64,000 bases of DNA from Pseudoalteromonas ruthenica (GCF_008808095.1 NZ_CP023396.1:2621501-2685500); one strand, 5' to 3'; shown: positions 47,386-58,152, numbered from the stretch's first letter. Notes: generated by a model not told the origin, from the letters alone. Program-made: numbers and translations.

Positions 47386-47643
47386 CTAAGAATCACTGCG
47401 CAAGTTGATCTGGGGAGAAAAGTTACACTCGCCAGTGTGATTGACACTGACCAATTCATCATCGCGGCGCAGCACCGCCAACCGCCGGTATTTACTAATG
47501 GTACGAACAAACTCCAGCTCAAAGCCCATTTTGGTGAGCGCATATACCTTATCTACCTGTTCGCCGGTCAAGTTCGCATAATGTTCGCGAAACGTCCTTT
47601 GACCACTGCGGCGTTCGCTATCTGCTTTTTTCGCCTGTGCCAT
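47386..47643 (-). CDS. Hypothetical protein, 85 residues
   Basis: ATG at 47643 (the open frame continues to a TTG at 47673). Basic N-terminus (MAQAKKADSERRSGQRTFRE) then a helical EQVDKVYALTKMGFELEFVRTI segment and a LRRDDELVSV strand. No signal peptide or recognised domain. Lies between ampD and the gpsA terminator, so it may start its own unit with ampD-ampE, 44 bases upstream of ampD. Confidence 0.55.
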   Translation of the reverse strand: MAQAKKADSERRSGQRTFREHYANLTGEQVDKVYALTKMGFELEFVRTISKYRRLAVLRRDDELVSVNHTGECNFSPQINLRSDS

Positions 47644-47692
47644 GGTATTAATCCGTTGGGAATCCCTTTCCAATATAGTCGAATTTGCTCAT

Positions 47693-47726
47693 AAAAAAAG
47701 CGCCATGCGATTGCATCGGCGCTTTT
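47693..47726 (-). terminator. Terminator of the yibN-gpsA operon
   Basis: Minus strand AGCGCC(G)ATGC, loop AATC, GCATGGCGCT, then TTTTTTT. Confidence 0.88.
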
Positions 47727-47742
47727 TACTTCATTTTAATGC

Positions 47743-48753
47743 TTACTCTGCACGCTGCTCGCGCCCTAAAAGAGCCATAGCAGCTTCTTTTACATTCTTA
47801 TTTTCATATAAGACTTGGTAAATTTGCTCAGTAATTGGCATCTCGATACCGCTGCGTTTCGCCAGCATATACACTTCTTTGGTGTTACGGTACCCTTCTA
47901 CGACCTGGCCTATTTGTTGCTGCGCAGAGTCGACATCGAGCCCCTGCCCTAAAGCTAAGCCAAAGCGACGGTTGCGCGATTGATTGTCGGTACAGGTAAG
48001 AATCAAATCACCTAAACCTGCCATGCCCATGAAGGTTTCCGATTTGGCACCCAGTGCACAACCCAATCGGCATAACTCCGCTAAGCCCCGTGTGATCAAC
48101 GCGGTTCGAGCATTGGCACCAAAACCAAAGCCGTCAGAAATCCCGGCGCCTATCGCAATGACATTTTTCACTGCACCACCTAATTGGATGCCGATGAAAT
48201 CATTGTTTCGATAAACCCGGAATGAGCGTCCACAGTGCAACAAACCCGATAAGCGTTCACAAAACTCATCACTGGTGGCTGATACCGAAATAGCGGTAGG
48301 TAAACCGGCGGCCATTTCTTTGGCAAAGGTTGGCCCCGATAACACCGCTAAATCCATATCTTCGCCAAGATGCTGCTTAGCGACATCTTGAAGGAGACGA
48401 CCAGTGTTCGGTTCCAAACCTTTAGTTGCCCAGGCAACCTTGGCACCGCTGCGTAGCATGGGTGCGATGGTCTGCAATAGATCCGCAAAAGCATGGCTAG
48501 GTACGACCACCAAAACGATGTCGCTACTGGCAACAGCTGTTTGCAAATCACTTTGCATCTCTAGGCTATCAGGAAAAGCGATATCACCGAGGTACTGCTG
48601 ATTTTTTCGCTCATCGGCTAAACGCTGTATATGGTCGCTGTTGCGGCCCCAAAGAGTCACTTTGTGACCGTTTCGAGCAAAACAAATAGCAAGGGCGGTG
48701 CCATAAGACCCCGCCCCTAAAACCGTTACAGCGCTGGATGCTGAAGTGGTCAT
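47743..48753 (-). CDS. gpsA: Glycerol-3-phosphate dehydrogenase [NAD(P)+]
   Basis: 336 residues. [11 protein letters not shown]ossmann motif, VWATKG-like [17 protein letters not shown] and [12 protein letters not shown] blocks. Makes sn-glycerol-3-phosphate for phospholipids. Starts three bases after secB. Confidence 0.97.
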   Translation of the reverse strand: MTTSASSAVTVLGAGSYGTALAICFARNGHKVTLWGRNSDHIQRLADERKNQQYLGDIAFPDSLEMQSDLQTAVASSDIVLVVVPSHAFADLLQTIAPMLRSGAKVAWATKGLEPNTGRLLQDVAKQHLGEDMDLAVLSGPTFAKEMAAGLPTAISVSATSDEFCERLSGLLHCGRSFRVYRNNDFIGIQLGGAVKNVIAIGAGISDGFGFGANARTALITRGLAELCRLGCALGAKSETFMGMAGLGDLILTCTDNQSRNRRFGLALGQGLDVDSAQQQIGQVVEGYRNTKEVYMLAKRSGIEMPITEQIYQVLYENKNVKEAAMALLGREQRAE

Positions 48754-48756
48754 GAC

Positions 48757-49227
48757 TTATGCGTCAGCTTGCTCAGCAGCTCGTTGCTGCATGTACTGGG
48801 CAAATAGCGCATCAAAATTCACTGGTGCTAGGTTTAGCTGTGGGAAAGTACCACGGTTCACCAAGTTTGATACGGCTTCACGCGCATATGGGAATAATAC
48901 ATTCGGGCAGAAAGCGCCAAGCATGTGTGCTGTTTGCACTTCTTCCATTTCACCAATAGCGAAAATACCTGCTTGCTGGATTTCACAAAGGAAAGCCGTC
49001 TCTTCACCTAGCGTTGCTGTAACAGTTAACGCTAATACAACTTCAAAAATACCGTTATCAAGTTTGTTTGAGCGAGTATCCAAATCTAACTTTACTTCAG
49101 GCTTCCATTCTTTTTGGAAAATTTCAGGTGAGTTAGGTGTCTCGAAAGAAATATCTTTGGTGTAGATACGTTGAATAGAGAATTGCGCCTGTTGTTCTTG
49201 TGCTGCGCCTTGATTTTGTTCTTCCAT
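48757..49227 (-). CDS. secB: Protein-export chaperone SecB
   Basis: 156 residues from ATG 49227 (AGGA upstream). [19 protein letters not shown] and [28 protein letters not shown] blocks are typical. Tetrameric chaperone that delivers preproteins to SecA. Confidence 0.97.
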   Translation of the reverse strand: MEEQNQGAAQEQQAQFSIQRIYTKDISFETPNSPEIFQKEWKPEVKLDLDTRSNKLDNGIFEVVLALTVTATLGEETAFLCEIQQAGIFAIGEMEEVQTAHMLGAFCPNVLFPYAREAVSNLVNRGTFPQLNLAPVNFDALFAQYMQQRAAEQADA

Positions 49228-49300
49228 TGTTGTTCCTATCAATTCTTTTTGCAATAAATTAGCCGCGTGAGGACGCGGCAGCATATATGTTCGCAAGCAA

Positions 49301-49558
49301 TTACGCGTTTAGCAGAGTGTTTAATTCGCCACTGGCTTCTAACGCCATCATATCATCACAGCCACCTACATGATGCTCACCAATGAAAATCTGCGGCACC
49401 GTGTGCGCGCCATTTGCGCGGGTGAGCATTTCATCGCGTAGCTCTGGTTGTACACCGATGTCAAACTCAGTGTAAGTTACCTCTTTTTTATCCAGCAAGG
49501 CTTTCGCGCGCTGACAAAAGGGGCAATAGGCTTTAGTGTATAATACAACGTTACTCAT
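49301..49558 (-). CDS. grxC: Glutaredoxin 3
   Basis: 85 residues; active site CPFC (Cys12, Cys15) with the HTVPQIFIG cis-Pro block and GGCDDM glutathione-binding turn. Cytoplasmic dithiol glutaredoxin. Follows yibN by 18 bases. Confidence 0.96.
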   Translation of the reverse strand: MSNVVLYTKAYCPFCQRAKALLDKKEVTYTEFDIGVQPELRDEMLTRANGAHTVPQIFIGEHHVGGCDDMMALEASGELNTLLNA

Positions 49559-49576
49559 AAATGCTTCCTAATAAAG

Positions 49577-50008
49577 TTATCGGCCTGATACCACAGGCAG
49601 ACCTGCGCTTTGCCAAGATTGCATTCCACCTGACAAAATAAATACGCTTTCAAAGCCTGCTTTATTCAAGCCATTGGCAATACCTGAAGCCGTCATGCCT
49701 GTCGCACATACCAATATAATGGGTTTGCTTTTGTACTTTTCAAGCGCACTAAAGTCACCCTGCTTTGCTTTTTCGGCGCTCAGGTGCACGGCATTAGAGA
49801 TATGCCCAGCGTTGTAGTCCTTTTGCGCGCGAATATCCGTTACGACGGCATCTTCACGATTCACTAAAAGGGTTAATTGCTGTGGGTTAATCTGCTTGAT
49901 GGCAGAAAACTTACTTTTAAACCACCCCGATATCAACATCGCGACAATCGCTAGCCAAATGATGCTTAAAATAGGGTGGTTTCCGATAAATTCTATGTAT
50001 TGTTCCAT
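49577..50008 (-). CDS. yibN: Rhodanese-like membrane protein YibN
   Basis: 143 residues from ATG 50008. One N-terminal span (8-27), then a rhodanese domain with Cys in LVCATGMTASG and VTDIRAQKDYNAGHI. Gene order yibN-grxC-secB-gpsA is that of E. coli. Sulfur-transfer activity is inferred. Confidence 0.92.
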   Translation of the reverse strand: MEQYIEFIGNHPILSIIWLAIVAMLISGWFKSKFSAIKQINPQQLTLLVNREDAVVTDIRAQKDYNAGHISNAVHLSAEKAKQGDFSALEKYKSKPIILVCATGMTASGIANGLNKAGFESVFILSGGMQSWQSAGLPVVSGR

Positions 50009-50230
50009 ACGTCTTACTGTATTGTTCAAACCTTGCGGGCGGCACAAGTATACACACTTGCCTTCGACTTACCAATTGATGAAATATTTTCTACTGCTAA
50101 GGCGGATAAAAAACGGTAGGATACATTATAAGAGCGCAGTTCTGTGGCCACAGTGAACATCATAGAGCTGTATTCTTAATAATTAGTATCAAGCAATTCA
50201 TTTGTCGTGCCGACACTAGCAGGAGATCCA

Positions 50231-51766
50231 ATGACACAGCCAAAGAAACCTCTCGTACTGATGATTCTGGACGGTTGGGGTTACCGTGAAAACAGCGAAA
50301 GTAATGCGATTTTAGCCGCCAACACCCCCGTTTTAGATAAGCTTTGGGAGCAGCGCCCGCACACTCTGATTTCCGGTTCTGGTATGGATGTTGGTTTGCC
50401 TGATGGGCAAATGGGCAACTCTGAAGTAGGTCATGTTAACCTCGGTGCTGGGCGTGTGGTATATCAAGATTTTACCCGCATTACCAAAGCCATCGACGAT
50501 GGAACATTTGCTGATAATAAAGCGCTTACCACTGCGATAGATAATGCCGTAACAGCGAACAAAGCAGTGCATCTGATGGGGCTATTAAGCCCAGGTGGCG
50601 TCCACAGCCACGAAGAACATATTATTGCCGCTATTGAGCTTGCTGCCGAGCGCGGCGCTGAGCATATTTATATGCACGCCTTTTTAGATGGTCGTGATAC
50701 GCCTCCACGCAGCGCTGAAGCATCACTTAAACGCATCGATGAAACATTCGCTCGCCTCGGTAAAGGTCGTATCGCCAGTGTTGTTGGGCGTTACTTCGCT
50801 ATGGATCGTGATAATCGCTGGGATCGCATCGAAAGTGCATATAACTTGATGGTCCTCGGCGAAGCTGACTATCAAGCTATAGATGCAGTGTCAGCGTTAC
50901 ATGCAGCCTATGAGCGTGATGAAAATGACGAATTTGTAAAAGCAACGACCATTGGCGATAGCCCCGCAACCATCAATGATGGTGATGCAGTGTTATTTAT
51001 GAACTTCCGAGCGGATCGAGCACGGCAGATGAGTCGCGCTTTTGTTGATGCCGAATTTAATGGCTTCAGTAAAAAGAAAGCGCCGCAATTAAGCGGTTTC
51101 GTTATGCTGACTGAATATGCTGCAGACATCAAGGCGCCTGTGGCATTTCCACCAGAGCCACTCAATAATGTGCTGGGTGAGTGGCTTGCCAAACATAACA
51201 AAACGCAACTACGCATTTCAGAAACAGAAAAGTACGCTCATGTGACCTTCTTTTTCAGCGGCGGTCGGGAGCAAGAGTTTGATGGTGAAAGCCGTGAGCT
51301 TATCCCCTCGCCGGATGTTGCTACCTATGACTTACAACCAGAAATGAACTCTCAACTGCTAACCGACAAACTAGTGGCGGCTATTCAAAGCAACAAGTAT
51401 GACGTCATTGTGTGTAATTATCCTAATGGCGATATGGTTGGCCACTCAGGCGTATTTGCAGCAGCCGTAAAAGCTTGTGAAGCTGTCGATAGCTGTATTG
51501 GCCGCGTGGTAGAAGCGTTAGAGCAAGTCGGTGGCGAGGCCTTAATTACCGCCGATCACGGTAATGCCGAGCAAATGGTAAACCCACAGACTGGTCAAGC
51601 GCATACCGCCCACACCAGCGAGCCTGTGCCATTCATTTACGTTGGCCGTGATGCTCAAGCTATTGATGGCAAAACGCTCAGTGACGTAGCTCCCACTATG
51701 TTGCACCTATTAGGCATGGAGCAGCCAGAAGAAATGACTGGTTCACCCATCATGCGTCTTAAGTAA
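50231..51766 (+). CDS. gpmI: 2,3-bisphosphoglycerate-independent phosphoglycerate mutase
   Basis: 511 residues from ATG 50231, AGGAGA ahead. Alkaline-phosphatase fold: LDGWGYR (metal Asp), catalytic Ser in [26 protein letters not shown] near the C-terminus. Mn-dependent. Starts the gpmI-envC-ctpA-yibQ operon, divergent from yibN with 222 bases between. Confidence 0.97.
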   Translation: MTQPKKPLVLMILDGWGYRENSESNAILAANTPVLDKLWEQRPHTLISGSGMDVGLPDGQMGNSEVGHVNLGAGRVVYQDFTRITKAIDDGTFADNKALTTAIDNAVTANKAVHLMGLLSPGGVHSHEEHIIAAIELAAERGAEHIYMHAFLDGRDTPPRSAEASLKRIDETFARLGKGRIASVVGRYFAMDRDNRWDRIESAYNLMVLGEADYQAIDAVSALHAAYERDENDEFVKATTIGDSPATINDGDAVLFMNFRADRARQMSRAFVDAEFNGFSKKKAPQLSGFVMLTEYAADIKAPVAFPPEPLNNVLGEWLAKHNKTQLRISETEKYAHVTFFFSGGREQEFDGESRELIPSPDVATYDLQPEMNSQLLTDKLVAAIQSNKYDVIVCNYPNGDMVGHSGVFAAAVKACEAVDSCIGRVVEALEQVGGEALITADHGNAEQMVNPQTGQAHTAHTSEPVPFIYVGRDAQAIDGKTLSDVAPTMLHLLGMEQPEEMTGSPIMRLK

Positions 51767-51771
51767 TCTCG

Positions 51772-52926
51772 ATGCCGATGGTTTTATTGAGTCACAAACG
51801 TCAAAAAGTGTCGCTACTGTGCGCGACGCTTTTGGCGTTCCTAAGCTTCAATAGTTTTGCTAACGAGAACCGTACCAAGCAAGACTTAACCGAAGTCCAA
51901 CAAGAATTAAAAAAGAGCCAACAAAATTATCAGCAGCAGCAACGCTCGCTGGATAAGTTACAGAGCCAACTCAAGAACTCAGAGCAAGCTATCGCTGCAA
52001 ATGCGAAGGAGTTACGTGCGCTCGATAACAAACTCGCAGACAACGAACGGCAACACCAAAAGTTACAACAACAGGCTGAACAGCTGGAGTCGCGTCGTAA
52101 AAAGCTTGATAAAGTTCTTGCAGCCCAAGTAAAGAGCGCCTACATGGTGGGTGGGCACGATTATTCAAAGATGCTGTTAAACCAACAAGACACAGCCAAG
52201 TTAGAGCGCACCATTAGCTATTACGACTATTTCAACAAAGCTCGTTTGCAACAGCTTGAAGCGTTACAACAAACAATGCGTGAAATAGCGCAAAACCAAG
52301 CAGCGCTGCAACAAAACAGACAACAACTGGCGAAGCTACGCGAGCAAGAACAACAGCAGCAACAGCAATTAGTTGCCGCGAAAGCGCAACGACAATCTCA
52401 GGTCCAAGAGCTACAAGGTAAATTAAATCAACTGCAAAGCTCAATAGCGTATTTAAAAGATAACGAGCAGACCTTACTGGATACCTTAGCAGAGCTAGAG
52501 CGCAGTAAAGACCGCCAAGTAGCTATGTTAGGTCTGGGTAGCAGTAAAGGAAAATTAACTTGGCCGACACGGGGTAAGCTTACCCACCGCTTTGGCACCC
52601 GTAAACGCCAAGGGTTCAATTGGAAAGGAGTGGTGATCGCAGCCAGTGAAGGGAGCAGTATAACCAGTATAGAGGATGGCCAAGTGGTCTTTGCTGACTG
52701 GCTAAGAGGTTTTGGTTGGGTCATGGTGGTCGATCACGGCAAAGGTTATATGAGCCTATACGGCCACGCTCAAGCACTACTTAAAGAAGTGGGCGATCCG
52801 GTTTATAAAGGCGAAACAATCGCTTTAGTAGGCCAGAGCGGCGGTCAAATTGATCCTGGTCTATACTTTGAAATACGCCACAAAGGACGTGCCGTTAACC
52901 CAACGACATGGTGCAAATCCTCCTAA
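51772..52926 (+). CDS. envC: EnvC murein hydrolase activator
   Basis: 384 residues. Signal peptide 1-30 (cut near SFA-NEN), long coiled coil (about 35-250, Gln-rich), C-terminal LytM/M23 domain (about 262-380). Zinc ligands are lost: the HFE of active enzymes reads YFE (GLYFEIRHKG). That fits EnvC, which activates division amidases without being an enzyme. Five bases after gpmI. Confidence 0.94.
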   Translation: MPMVLLSHKRQKVSLLCATLLAFLSFNSFANENRTKQDLTEVQQELKKSQQNYQQQQRSLDKLQSQLKNSEQAIAANAKELRALDNKLADNERQHQKLQQQAEQLESRRKKLDKVLAAQVKSAYMVGGHDYSKMLLNQQDTAKLERTISYYDYFNKARLQQLEALQQTMREIAQNQAALQQNRQQLAKLREQEQQQQQQLVAAKAQRQSQVQELQGKLNQLQSSIAYLKDNEQTLLDTLAELERSKDRQVAMLGLGSSKGKLTWPTRGKLTHRFGTRKRQGFNWKGVVIAASEGSSITSIEDGQVVFADWLRGFGWVMVVDHGKGYMSLYGHAQALLKEVGDPVYKGETIALVGQSGGQIDPGLYFEIRHKGRAVNPTTWCKSS

Positions 52927-52959
52927 TTGAATAGAGGCTGCACCTCAAGGGGGCAGCCG

Positions 52960-54159
52960 ATGTTTGTATTCACAACTTACCTATACAAGCGCTTGTTACT
53001 GGGGCTCAGTTTTTTAGCCTTAGTGGTGCTAGCGCCTGCTTCATTGGCAAAGGACAGCCAACTCGATGAAGTGCTTTTCCACATCAACAACTACTACGTT
53101 GAGGAAGTGGATCGCGACAAGTTAGACCAACATGTACTCAGCAGTTTATTACAAGAGCTTGACCCATATAGCGAGTTCCTTGATGAGCAAGAGTTAAAAC
53201 GATTATTCGATGTTACCAATGGCCAATACAAGGGCTTGGGTATCGAGGTAGAACAGCGTGATAAACATATAGTGGTGATCTCCGCTCTACCCAACTCACC
53301 CGCTCGGGCCGCTGGCTTACAGCGTGGTGATGTTATCGTCTCTATCAATGGCACTAAGGTGAATAACACTACCTTAGAAGAAGTCTCTGCTCTGATCAGC
53401 AGTCGTGAAGATGGGCAAGTGCATTTAGCCGTTGCTCGCGCAGGCCACTCACAACGCCTCGACTTTCAGCTTACCCGTCAGCCTATCCACATTGAAAGCG
53501 TCGCCAGTGAGCTCAAGGCCAATGGTATGGGCTACTTACGTATTAATAGCTTCAACAATCATAGCTTTCATGATGTCGCGCGTCACATCACCATGATGCA
53601 AAACGCCAACGGCGCCATACTCAACGGTTTGCTAATTGACCTGCGTGACAACCCAGGCGGTACCCTCGACAGTGCCATTGCCATTGCCGATTTATTTTTG
53701 TCTCAAGGTGTTATCGTCTCTACTCGAGGTCGCTTTGTGGAGGCTAATCAACGCTTTGAAGCGAAAGCAGGGGACATAATTCAAGGCGCCCCCATGGTCG
53801 TGCTGATCAATGAGGGCTCCGCTTCCGCTGCAGAAATTGTTGCCGGTGCGCTCAAGGATAATGACCGGGCAACCGTGGTAGGGACTCGCTCCTATGGTAA
53901 AGGGTCGGTGCAGTCATTGATCCCCTTAGGCGATGGCCGCAGTGCTTTGAAGCTGACCACAGCGAAGTACTATACCCCCTCTGGCGTGTCCATTGAGGGG
54001 ACTGGCATCGTACCTGATGTGCCGATATTGCAACCTGCCCTTTCGCAATCAAATAAAGAAGTTATAATCAGCTTAGCTGAGGGGCAAAGTGCGCATAAAA
54101 ACTTAACCGCACTGCTTGATAAACAATTACTAAAAGCTCAGCAACTATTAGAACAATAA
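52960..54159 (+). CDS. Carboxy-terminal processing peptidase (S41)
   Basis: 399 residues from ATG 52960 (GGGGG upstream; a TTG further up is ignored). Signal or anchor 7-27, PDZ domain about 75-155 (YKGLGIEV, LQRGDVIVSINGT), S41 protease domain after it. Catalytic Ser289 (NEGSASAAE) and Lys314 (SYGKGSVQ), 25 residues apart as in CtpA/CtpB. Trims periplasmic proteins. E. coli has no such gene between envC and yibQ. Confidence 0.93.
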   Translation: MFVFTTYLYKRLLLGLSFLALVVLAPASLAKDSQLDEVLFHINNYYVEEVDRDKLDQHVLSSLLQELDPYSEFLDEQELKRLFDVTNGQYKGLGIEVEQRDKHIVVISALPNSPARAAGLQRGDVIVSINGTKVNNTTLEEVSALISSREDGQVHLAVARAGHSQRLDFQLTRQPIHIESVASELKANGMGYLRINSFNNHSFHDVARHITMMQNANGAILNGLLIDLRDNPGGTLDSAIAIADLFLSQGVIVSTRGRFVEANQRFEAKAGDIIQGAPMVVLINEGSASAAEIVAGALKDNDRATVVGTRSYGKGSVQSLIPLGDGRSALKLTTAKYYTPSGVSIEGTGIVPDVPILQPALSQSNKEVIISLAEGQSAHKNLTALLDKQLLKAQQLLEQ

Positions 54160-54223
54160 AAACGCAGGCTCGGCTTTAAGCACGGGCCTGCACACTAATC
54201 ATCAACAAAGATAAAAACACATT

Positions 54224-54988
54224 GTGCGCTTTTTAATATGGACTACGTTGTGTGTGCTGGTGCTCTTATCACCAGTACATGCGAAGCAAATCGCTATTGT
54301 CATTGATGACATCGGCTATCATCGTAACGACATGGCTGCCTTGCACTTGCCTGGCGCTGTGACCTATTCGGTGCTCCCTTTTACTCCTTACGCCGCTCAC
54401 TTTGCTCAACAGGCAGGGGCCTTAGATAAGGAGGTGCTTTTGCATGCCCCTATGCAAGCTATAAACGGTAAAGCGTTAGGGCCTGGGGGGCTGACAATGG
54501 ATATGTCAAAAGAAGCTTTCCAACACGAGTTACGCAAGGCATTAGCCAGCCTACCCAATGCGCGCGGCGTCAATAATCACATGGGCTCGCTGCTAACACA
54601 GCAAAATGCGCCGATGAGCTGGACTATGGAAGTGCTAAAAGAGCAAGATTTGTTTTTTCTCGACAGTAAAACAACTCCCAATTCAAAAGCGCAAACAATT
54701 GCCGGGCTATACGGTGTCAGCAATATTGCTCGCCATGTTTTTCTCGACAATATTACCACCGAGCAGCAACTACGTTATCGCTTTGAGCAGTTAAAGACTC
54801 TCGCTGATAAGTATGACTACGCAGTTGCAATTGCTCACCCCTACCCCGAAACGTTTGCGTTCTTGCAACAGGCATTGCAAGAACTCGAGGGTGAAGGTTT
54901 CCAACTTGTGCCTTTATCTCAGCTAGTGCAGCAGCGCACAATTCGACTTGCCCAGGCCGATAAAAAAAGTGTAACCGAGGAAGAGTAG
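54224..54988 (+). CDS. Divergent polysaccharide deacetylase family protein YibQ
   Basis: 254 residues from GTG. Signal peptide 1-20, then a DUF610-type deacetylase-like fold with IVIDDIGYH, LHAPMQ and VNNHMGSLLT; the metal motif Asp-Asp and His are kept. Periplasmic; activity unproved. Last gene of the operon. Sequence from 54989 to 55249 (261 bases) holds no clear gene or promoter apart from a dubious 38-codon frame. Confidence 0.85.
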   Translation: MRFLIWTTLCVLVLLSPVHAKQIAIVIDDIGYHRNDMAALHLPGAVTYSVLPFTPYAAHFAQQAGALDKEVLLHAPMQAINGKALGPGGLTMDMSKEAFQHELRKALASLPNARGVNNHMGSLLTQQNAPMSWTMEVLKEQDLFFLDSKTTPNSKAQTIAGLYGVSNIARHVFLDNITTEQQLRYRFEQLKTLADKYDYAVAIAHPYPETFAFLQQALQELEGEGFQLVPLSQLVQQRTIRLAQADKKSVTEEE

Positions 54989-55249
54989 AGGCCTCTAAAG
55001 CAATCATAGGTGGCATGGCTGCTGATGACTGGGTTCTGGTGCCGATAAACCACCTCCTCCGTATTCAGCACCTGCCCAAGTGCTTGTTCTATGAACATAA
55101 AATTAATCTGTATCTTTTACACAAACAGTGAAAGCTTTTCTTTTCCCCTAGTCCACAAAAAACAACAAACCCATTAAAATCAACATCTTAAAAGTTGGCA
55201 TGGACTTAGCAACGTATATTCCGAAACGCAAATCTATGGAGGGTACATT

Positions 55250-55423
55250 ATGTTAGGTTGGTCAATTGCATTTTTAGTTATCGCTTTGGTCGCAGCACTT
55301 TTAGGTTTCGGTGGCATTGCTGGCGCAGCCGCTGGCATCGCTAAAATTATTTTCTTTGTATTCTTGGTACTGCTGGTTATCTCCCTTGTTGCTGGCGCCA
55401 TTCGTGGTAAAGCGCCAAGGTAG
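55250..55423 (+). CDS. DUF1328 small membrane protein (YtjA-like)
   Basis: 57 residues, [20 protein letters not shown]... to ...RGKAPR. Two hydrophobic segments (4-24, 31-50) around a Gly/Ala-rich GGIAGAAAG turn, the DUF1328 pattern. GGAGG seven bases before ATG. Function unknown; homologues rise in stress and stationary phase. A TATATT at 55215-55220 could be its -10. Confidence 0.88.
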   Translation: MLGWSIAFLVIALVAALLGFGGIAGAAAGIAKIIFFVFLVLLVISLVAGAIRGKAPR

Positions 55424-55532
55424 TTATTAATTTTACAGTACAAGCGGTCACAGGTGGGATGAAACCCGCGACCGCAACCAAAACACGTTATTTGAATCCA
55501 GATTTAAAGAGTTAATATTCAAGGAGAGTTCT

Positions 55533-55730
55533 ATGTTTAATCATTCAGCAACAAAAGCATTTATCGCTACATTATTTGCCGCAGTATTCGCTATGGGCTG
55601 TGAAGACAGTGGCGGTGCCGAAGAGGCAGGTGAAAAAATTGATGAGGCGATCACTGACACTCAAAACGCGGTTGAAGACGCGTGTGAAAATGTTAAAGAA
55701 AACGCCGGTGCAGAAGAAACAAACTGCTAA
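55533..55730 (+). CDS. Small acidic lipoprotein
   Basis: 65 residues: basic start, hydrophobic core, lipobox FAMGC (Cys23), then an acidic helical tail (EEAGEKIDEAITD) ending in NC, with a second Cys pair (CEN, NC). AGGAG precedes the ATG. Resembles entericidin-like small stress lipoproteins in plan but no family is asserted. 109 bases after the DUF1328 gene and followed by a terminator. Confidence 0.75.
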   Translation: MFNHSATKAFIATLFAAVFAMGCEDSGGAEEAGEKIDEAITDTQNAVEDACENVKENAGAEETNC

Positions 55731-55748
55731 TACAGGCTTATCTTCAAA

Positions 55749-55778
55749 CAAAAAACCCGCGAAGTTCGCGGGTTTTTT
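55749..55778. terminator. Bidirectional terminator before tkt
   Basis: AAAAACCCGCGA-AGT-TCGCGGGTTTTTTT; serves the lipoprotein gene and the convergent tkt. Confidence 0.93.
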
Positions 55779-55793
55779 TACGTCTCTAATTAT

Positions 55794-57785
55794 TTAAAAC
55801 TGACTGTTGGCCGCCGCAACCACATTGTCTACGGTGAAGCCAAAGTGCTTAAACAATTCGCCCGCTGGCGCTGATTCACCAAAGCTAGTCATGCCGATAA
55901 CTTTGCCATTCAAACCAACATACTTGTACCAGAAGTCGGCAATGCCTGCCTCTACAGCGACACGGCGAGTCACACTGCTGGGTAGGACACTTTCTTTGTA
56001 CTGTGCGTCTTGTTGGTCGAACAAGTCCGTTGATGGCATAGATACCACGCGTACCTGACGACCTTGAGCGCGAAGCTCAGAAGCTGCATCCATAGCAAGC
56101 TGTACTTCCGAACCTGTGGCAATCAGAATAACTTCTGGCTCGCCATCACAGGTTAATACATACCCACCTTTTTTCACATCAGCAAGCTGCTGCGCATCGC
56201 GTGCTTGCTGAGCAAGGCCTTGACGCGTAAAGACCAGCGACGTTGGCCCATCTTTGCGCTCAATCGCTTGCTGCCACGCAATGGCTGACTCAACTTGGTC
56301 ACATGGACGCCAATTCACTAGATTCGGTGTATAACGTAGGCTCGCCATTTGCTCAACCGGTTGGTGAGTCGGTCCATCTTCACCCAGGCCGATGGAATCG
56401 TGGGTGTAAACAAAGATGCTAGGCGTCTTCATTAGTGCAGCCATGCGCACCGCATTGCGTGCATACTCCATAAACATCAAAAAGGTTGCACCGTAAGGAA
56501 TGAAACCTTTGTGCAGGGCAATGCCATTCATAATGGCGGACATGCCAAATTCACGCACACCATAGAAAATATAGTTACCTGACGCGTCGTCTTTACTAAG
56601 GCCTTTTGAACCACTCCAAATAGTTAAGTTCGATCCGGCCAAATCGGCTGAGCCGCCCATAAACTCGGGTAGCATGGGACCAAAGGTATTCAAGGCATTT
56701 TGCGATGCCTTACGTGTTGCTGGGCTATCAGGGTTTGCTTGTAACTGCTCAATATAGGCTTGCGACTTCTCAGCCCAGTCAGCAGGCAATTCGCCATTTT
56801 GGCGACGTTCAAACTCAGCAGCAAGCTCAGGGTATGCCGCCTTGTATGCCGCAAACTTATCCTGCCAACTCTGCTCTGCTTGTGTGCCCTTCTCTTTAGC
56901 ATCCCACTGTTGATAGATATCATCAGGAATCGCAAAGGCGTCATGAGACCAACCCAAGAACTCGCGCGCAGCTTTAATTTCATCATCACCCAACGGCGCA
57001 CCGTGGCAATCATGGCTTCCTGATTTATTAGGAGAGCCGTAACCAATCACTGTTTTACAACAGATAAGCGTTGGCTTGTCACCTTGGGCGCGGCCTTCAT
57101 CAATAGCAGCGCGAATAGCCTCGCTATCGTGGCCATCAACATTACGAACCACGTGCCAGCCGTAAGACTCAAAACGCGCGGGAGTGTCGTCACTAAACCA
57201 GCCTTCTACCTCACCATCAATAGAAATACCATTGTCGTCCCAAAACGCAATCAACTTACCAAGGCCTAGAGTTCCTGCAAGCGAACACGCCTCGTGAGAA
57301 ATCCCTTCCATTAAGCAGCCGTCGCCCATAAAAGCGTAAGTATAGTGATCAACAATTTCATGGTCAGCGCGATTAAATTGAGCAGCAAGGGCTTTCTCCG
57401 CGATTGCCATGCCTACCGCATTGGTGATCCCCTGTCCAAGCGGGCCCGTAGTAGTCTCAATACCCGGAGCGTAACCGTATTCAGGGTGGCCCGGAGTTTT
57501 TGAATGAAGCTGACGGAAGTTTTTAATTTCCTCAATAGGAAGATCATAGCCGCTTAAGTGTAAAAGCGAATAAATCAGCATTGAACCGTGGCCATTTGAG
57601 AGAATAAATCGGTCACGGTCAGCCCAGTTAGGGTTGCTCGGGTTATGCTTAAGATAATCGCGCCACAGTACTTCGGCGATATCGGCCATGCCCATCGGGG
57701 CACCCGGATGACCTGATTTAGCTTGTTGAACCGCGTCCATGGAAAGCACGCGAATGGCGTTTGCAAGTTCTTTGCGTGATGGCAT
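55794..57785 (-). CDS. tkt: Transketolase
   Basis: 663 residues from ATG 57785 (AGGAGA upstream); the extension to 57836 is ignored. HPGAPMG, the thiamine-diphosphate [12 protein letters not shown] site, DDNGISIDG, and [11 protein letters not shown] are all present. Two-carbon transfers in the pentose phosphate pathway. The 367-base gap to metK (57786-58152) holds the metK operator and no gene. Confidence 0.97.
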   Translation of the reverse strand: MPSRKELANAIRVLSMDAVQQAKSGHPGAPMGMADIAEVLWRDYLKHNPSNPNWADRDRFILSNGHGSMLIYSLLHLSGYDLPIEEIKNFRQLHSKTPGHPEYGYAPGIETTTGPLGQGITNAVGMAIAEKALAAQFNRADHEIVDHYTYAFMGDGCLMEGISHEACSLAGTLGLGKLIAFWDDNGISIDGEVEGWFSDDTPARFESYGWHVVRNVDGHDSEAIRAAIDEGRAQGDKPTLICCKTVIGYGSPNKSGSHDCHGAPLGDDEIKAAREFLGWSHDAFAIPDDIYQQWDAKEKGTQAEQSWQDKFAAYKAAYPELAAEFERRQNGELPADWAEKSQAYIEQLQANPDSPATRKASQNALNTFGPMLPEFMGGSADLAGSNLTIWSGSKGLSKDDASGNYIFYGVREFGMSAIMNGIALHKGFIPYGATFLMFMEYARNAVRMAALMKTPSIFVYTHDSIGLGEDGPTHQPVEQMASLRYTPNLVNWRPCDQVESAIAWQQAIERKDGPTSLVFTRQGLAQQARDAQQLADVKKGGYVLTCDGEPEVILIATGSEVQLAMDAASELRAQGRQVRVVSMPSTDLFDQQDAQYKESVLPSSVTRRVAVEAGIADFWYKYVGLNGKVIGMTSFGESAPAGELFKHFGFTVDNVVAAANSQF

Positions 57786-58024
57786 GAATTCTCCTACCTT
57801 TAAATGTATTTGCGCTGGGGCTTCACTCGCGCTCATGCTGGCGCGGGTAAAGAATAAGACGAAAGCCCATTCTTACTTATTCATCTGCCCCCTGCAATTA
57901 AAAATTGGGCATCGAACGAGTAACTTTAGAATTACTCATAACGAATAAAAATACTGATAACTAAAAGAGTACAAAAACACCAAGCAATAAAGGTCAAAAG
58001 ACCGCTATACAATCAATTTTATTT

Positions 58025-58040
58025 AGACGTCTAGGCGTAA
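58025..58040 (+). promoter_or_regulatory. MetJ operator (met boxes)
   Basis: AGACGTCT is a perfect met box, followed directly by AGGCGTAA, matching 5 of 8. MetJ binds tandem 8-base boxes with S-adenosylmethionine as co-repressor. 113 bases before the metK ATG. Confidence 0.78.
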
Positions 58041-58049
58041 AAAGCTAGG

Positions 58050-58065
58050 AAATCACCTGTGATTT
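58050..58065. promoter_or_regulatory. 16-base perfect inverted repeat before metK
   Basis: AAATCAC-CT-GTGATTT. It lies between the met boxes and a -10-like TAGAAT (58069-58074). Possible operator; resembles half of several dyad classes but fits none securely. Confidence 0.5.
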
Positions 58066-58152
58066 AGCTAGAATACGCGCCTTAATTTATGCTGCGCTCA
58101 ACCCAGTGGCTGGTATGATCTTGGGAAGCGCGATACTTGTGAGCAGAAACTT

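Noticed and set aside
48746..49165. 139-codon plus-strand frame opposite secB
   Set aside because: Antisense shadow; secB is certain on the other strand.
55015..55131. 38-codon frame after yibQ with AGGTGG before its ATG
   Set aside because: Too short, no hydrophobic or domain pattern, no known family; left open as doubtful rather than listed.
57786..58152. SAM riboswitch before metK
   Set aside because: No SAM-I, SAM-II or SAM-V core could be built; MetJ boxes explain the control.
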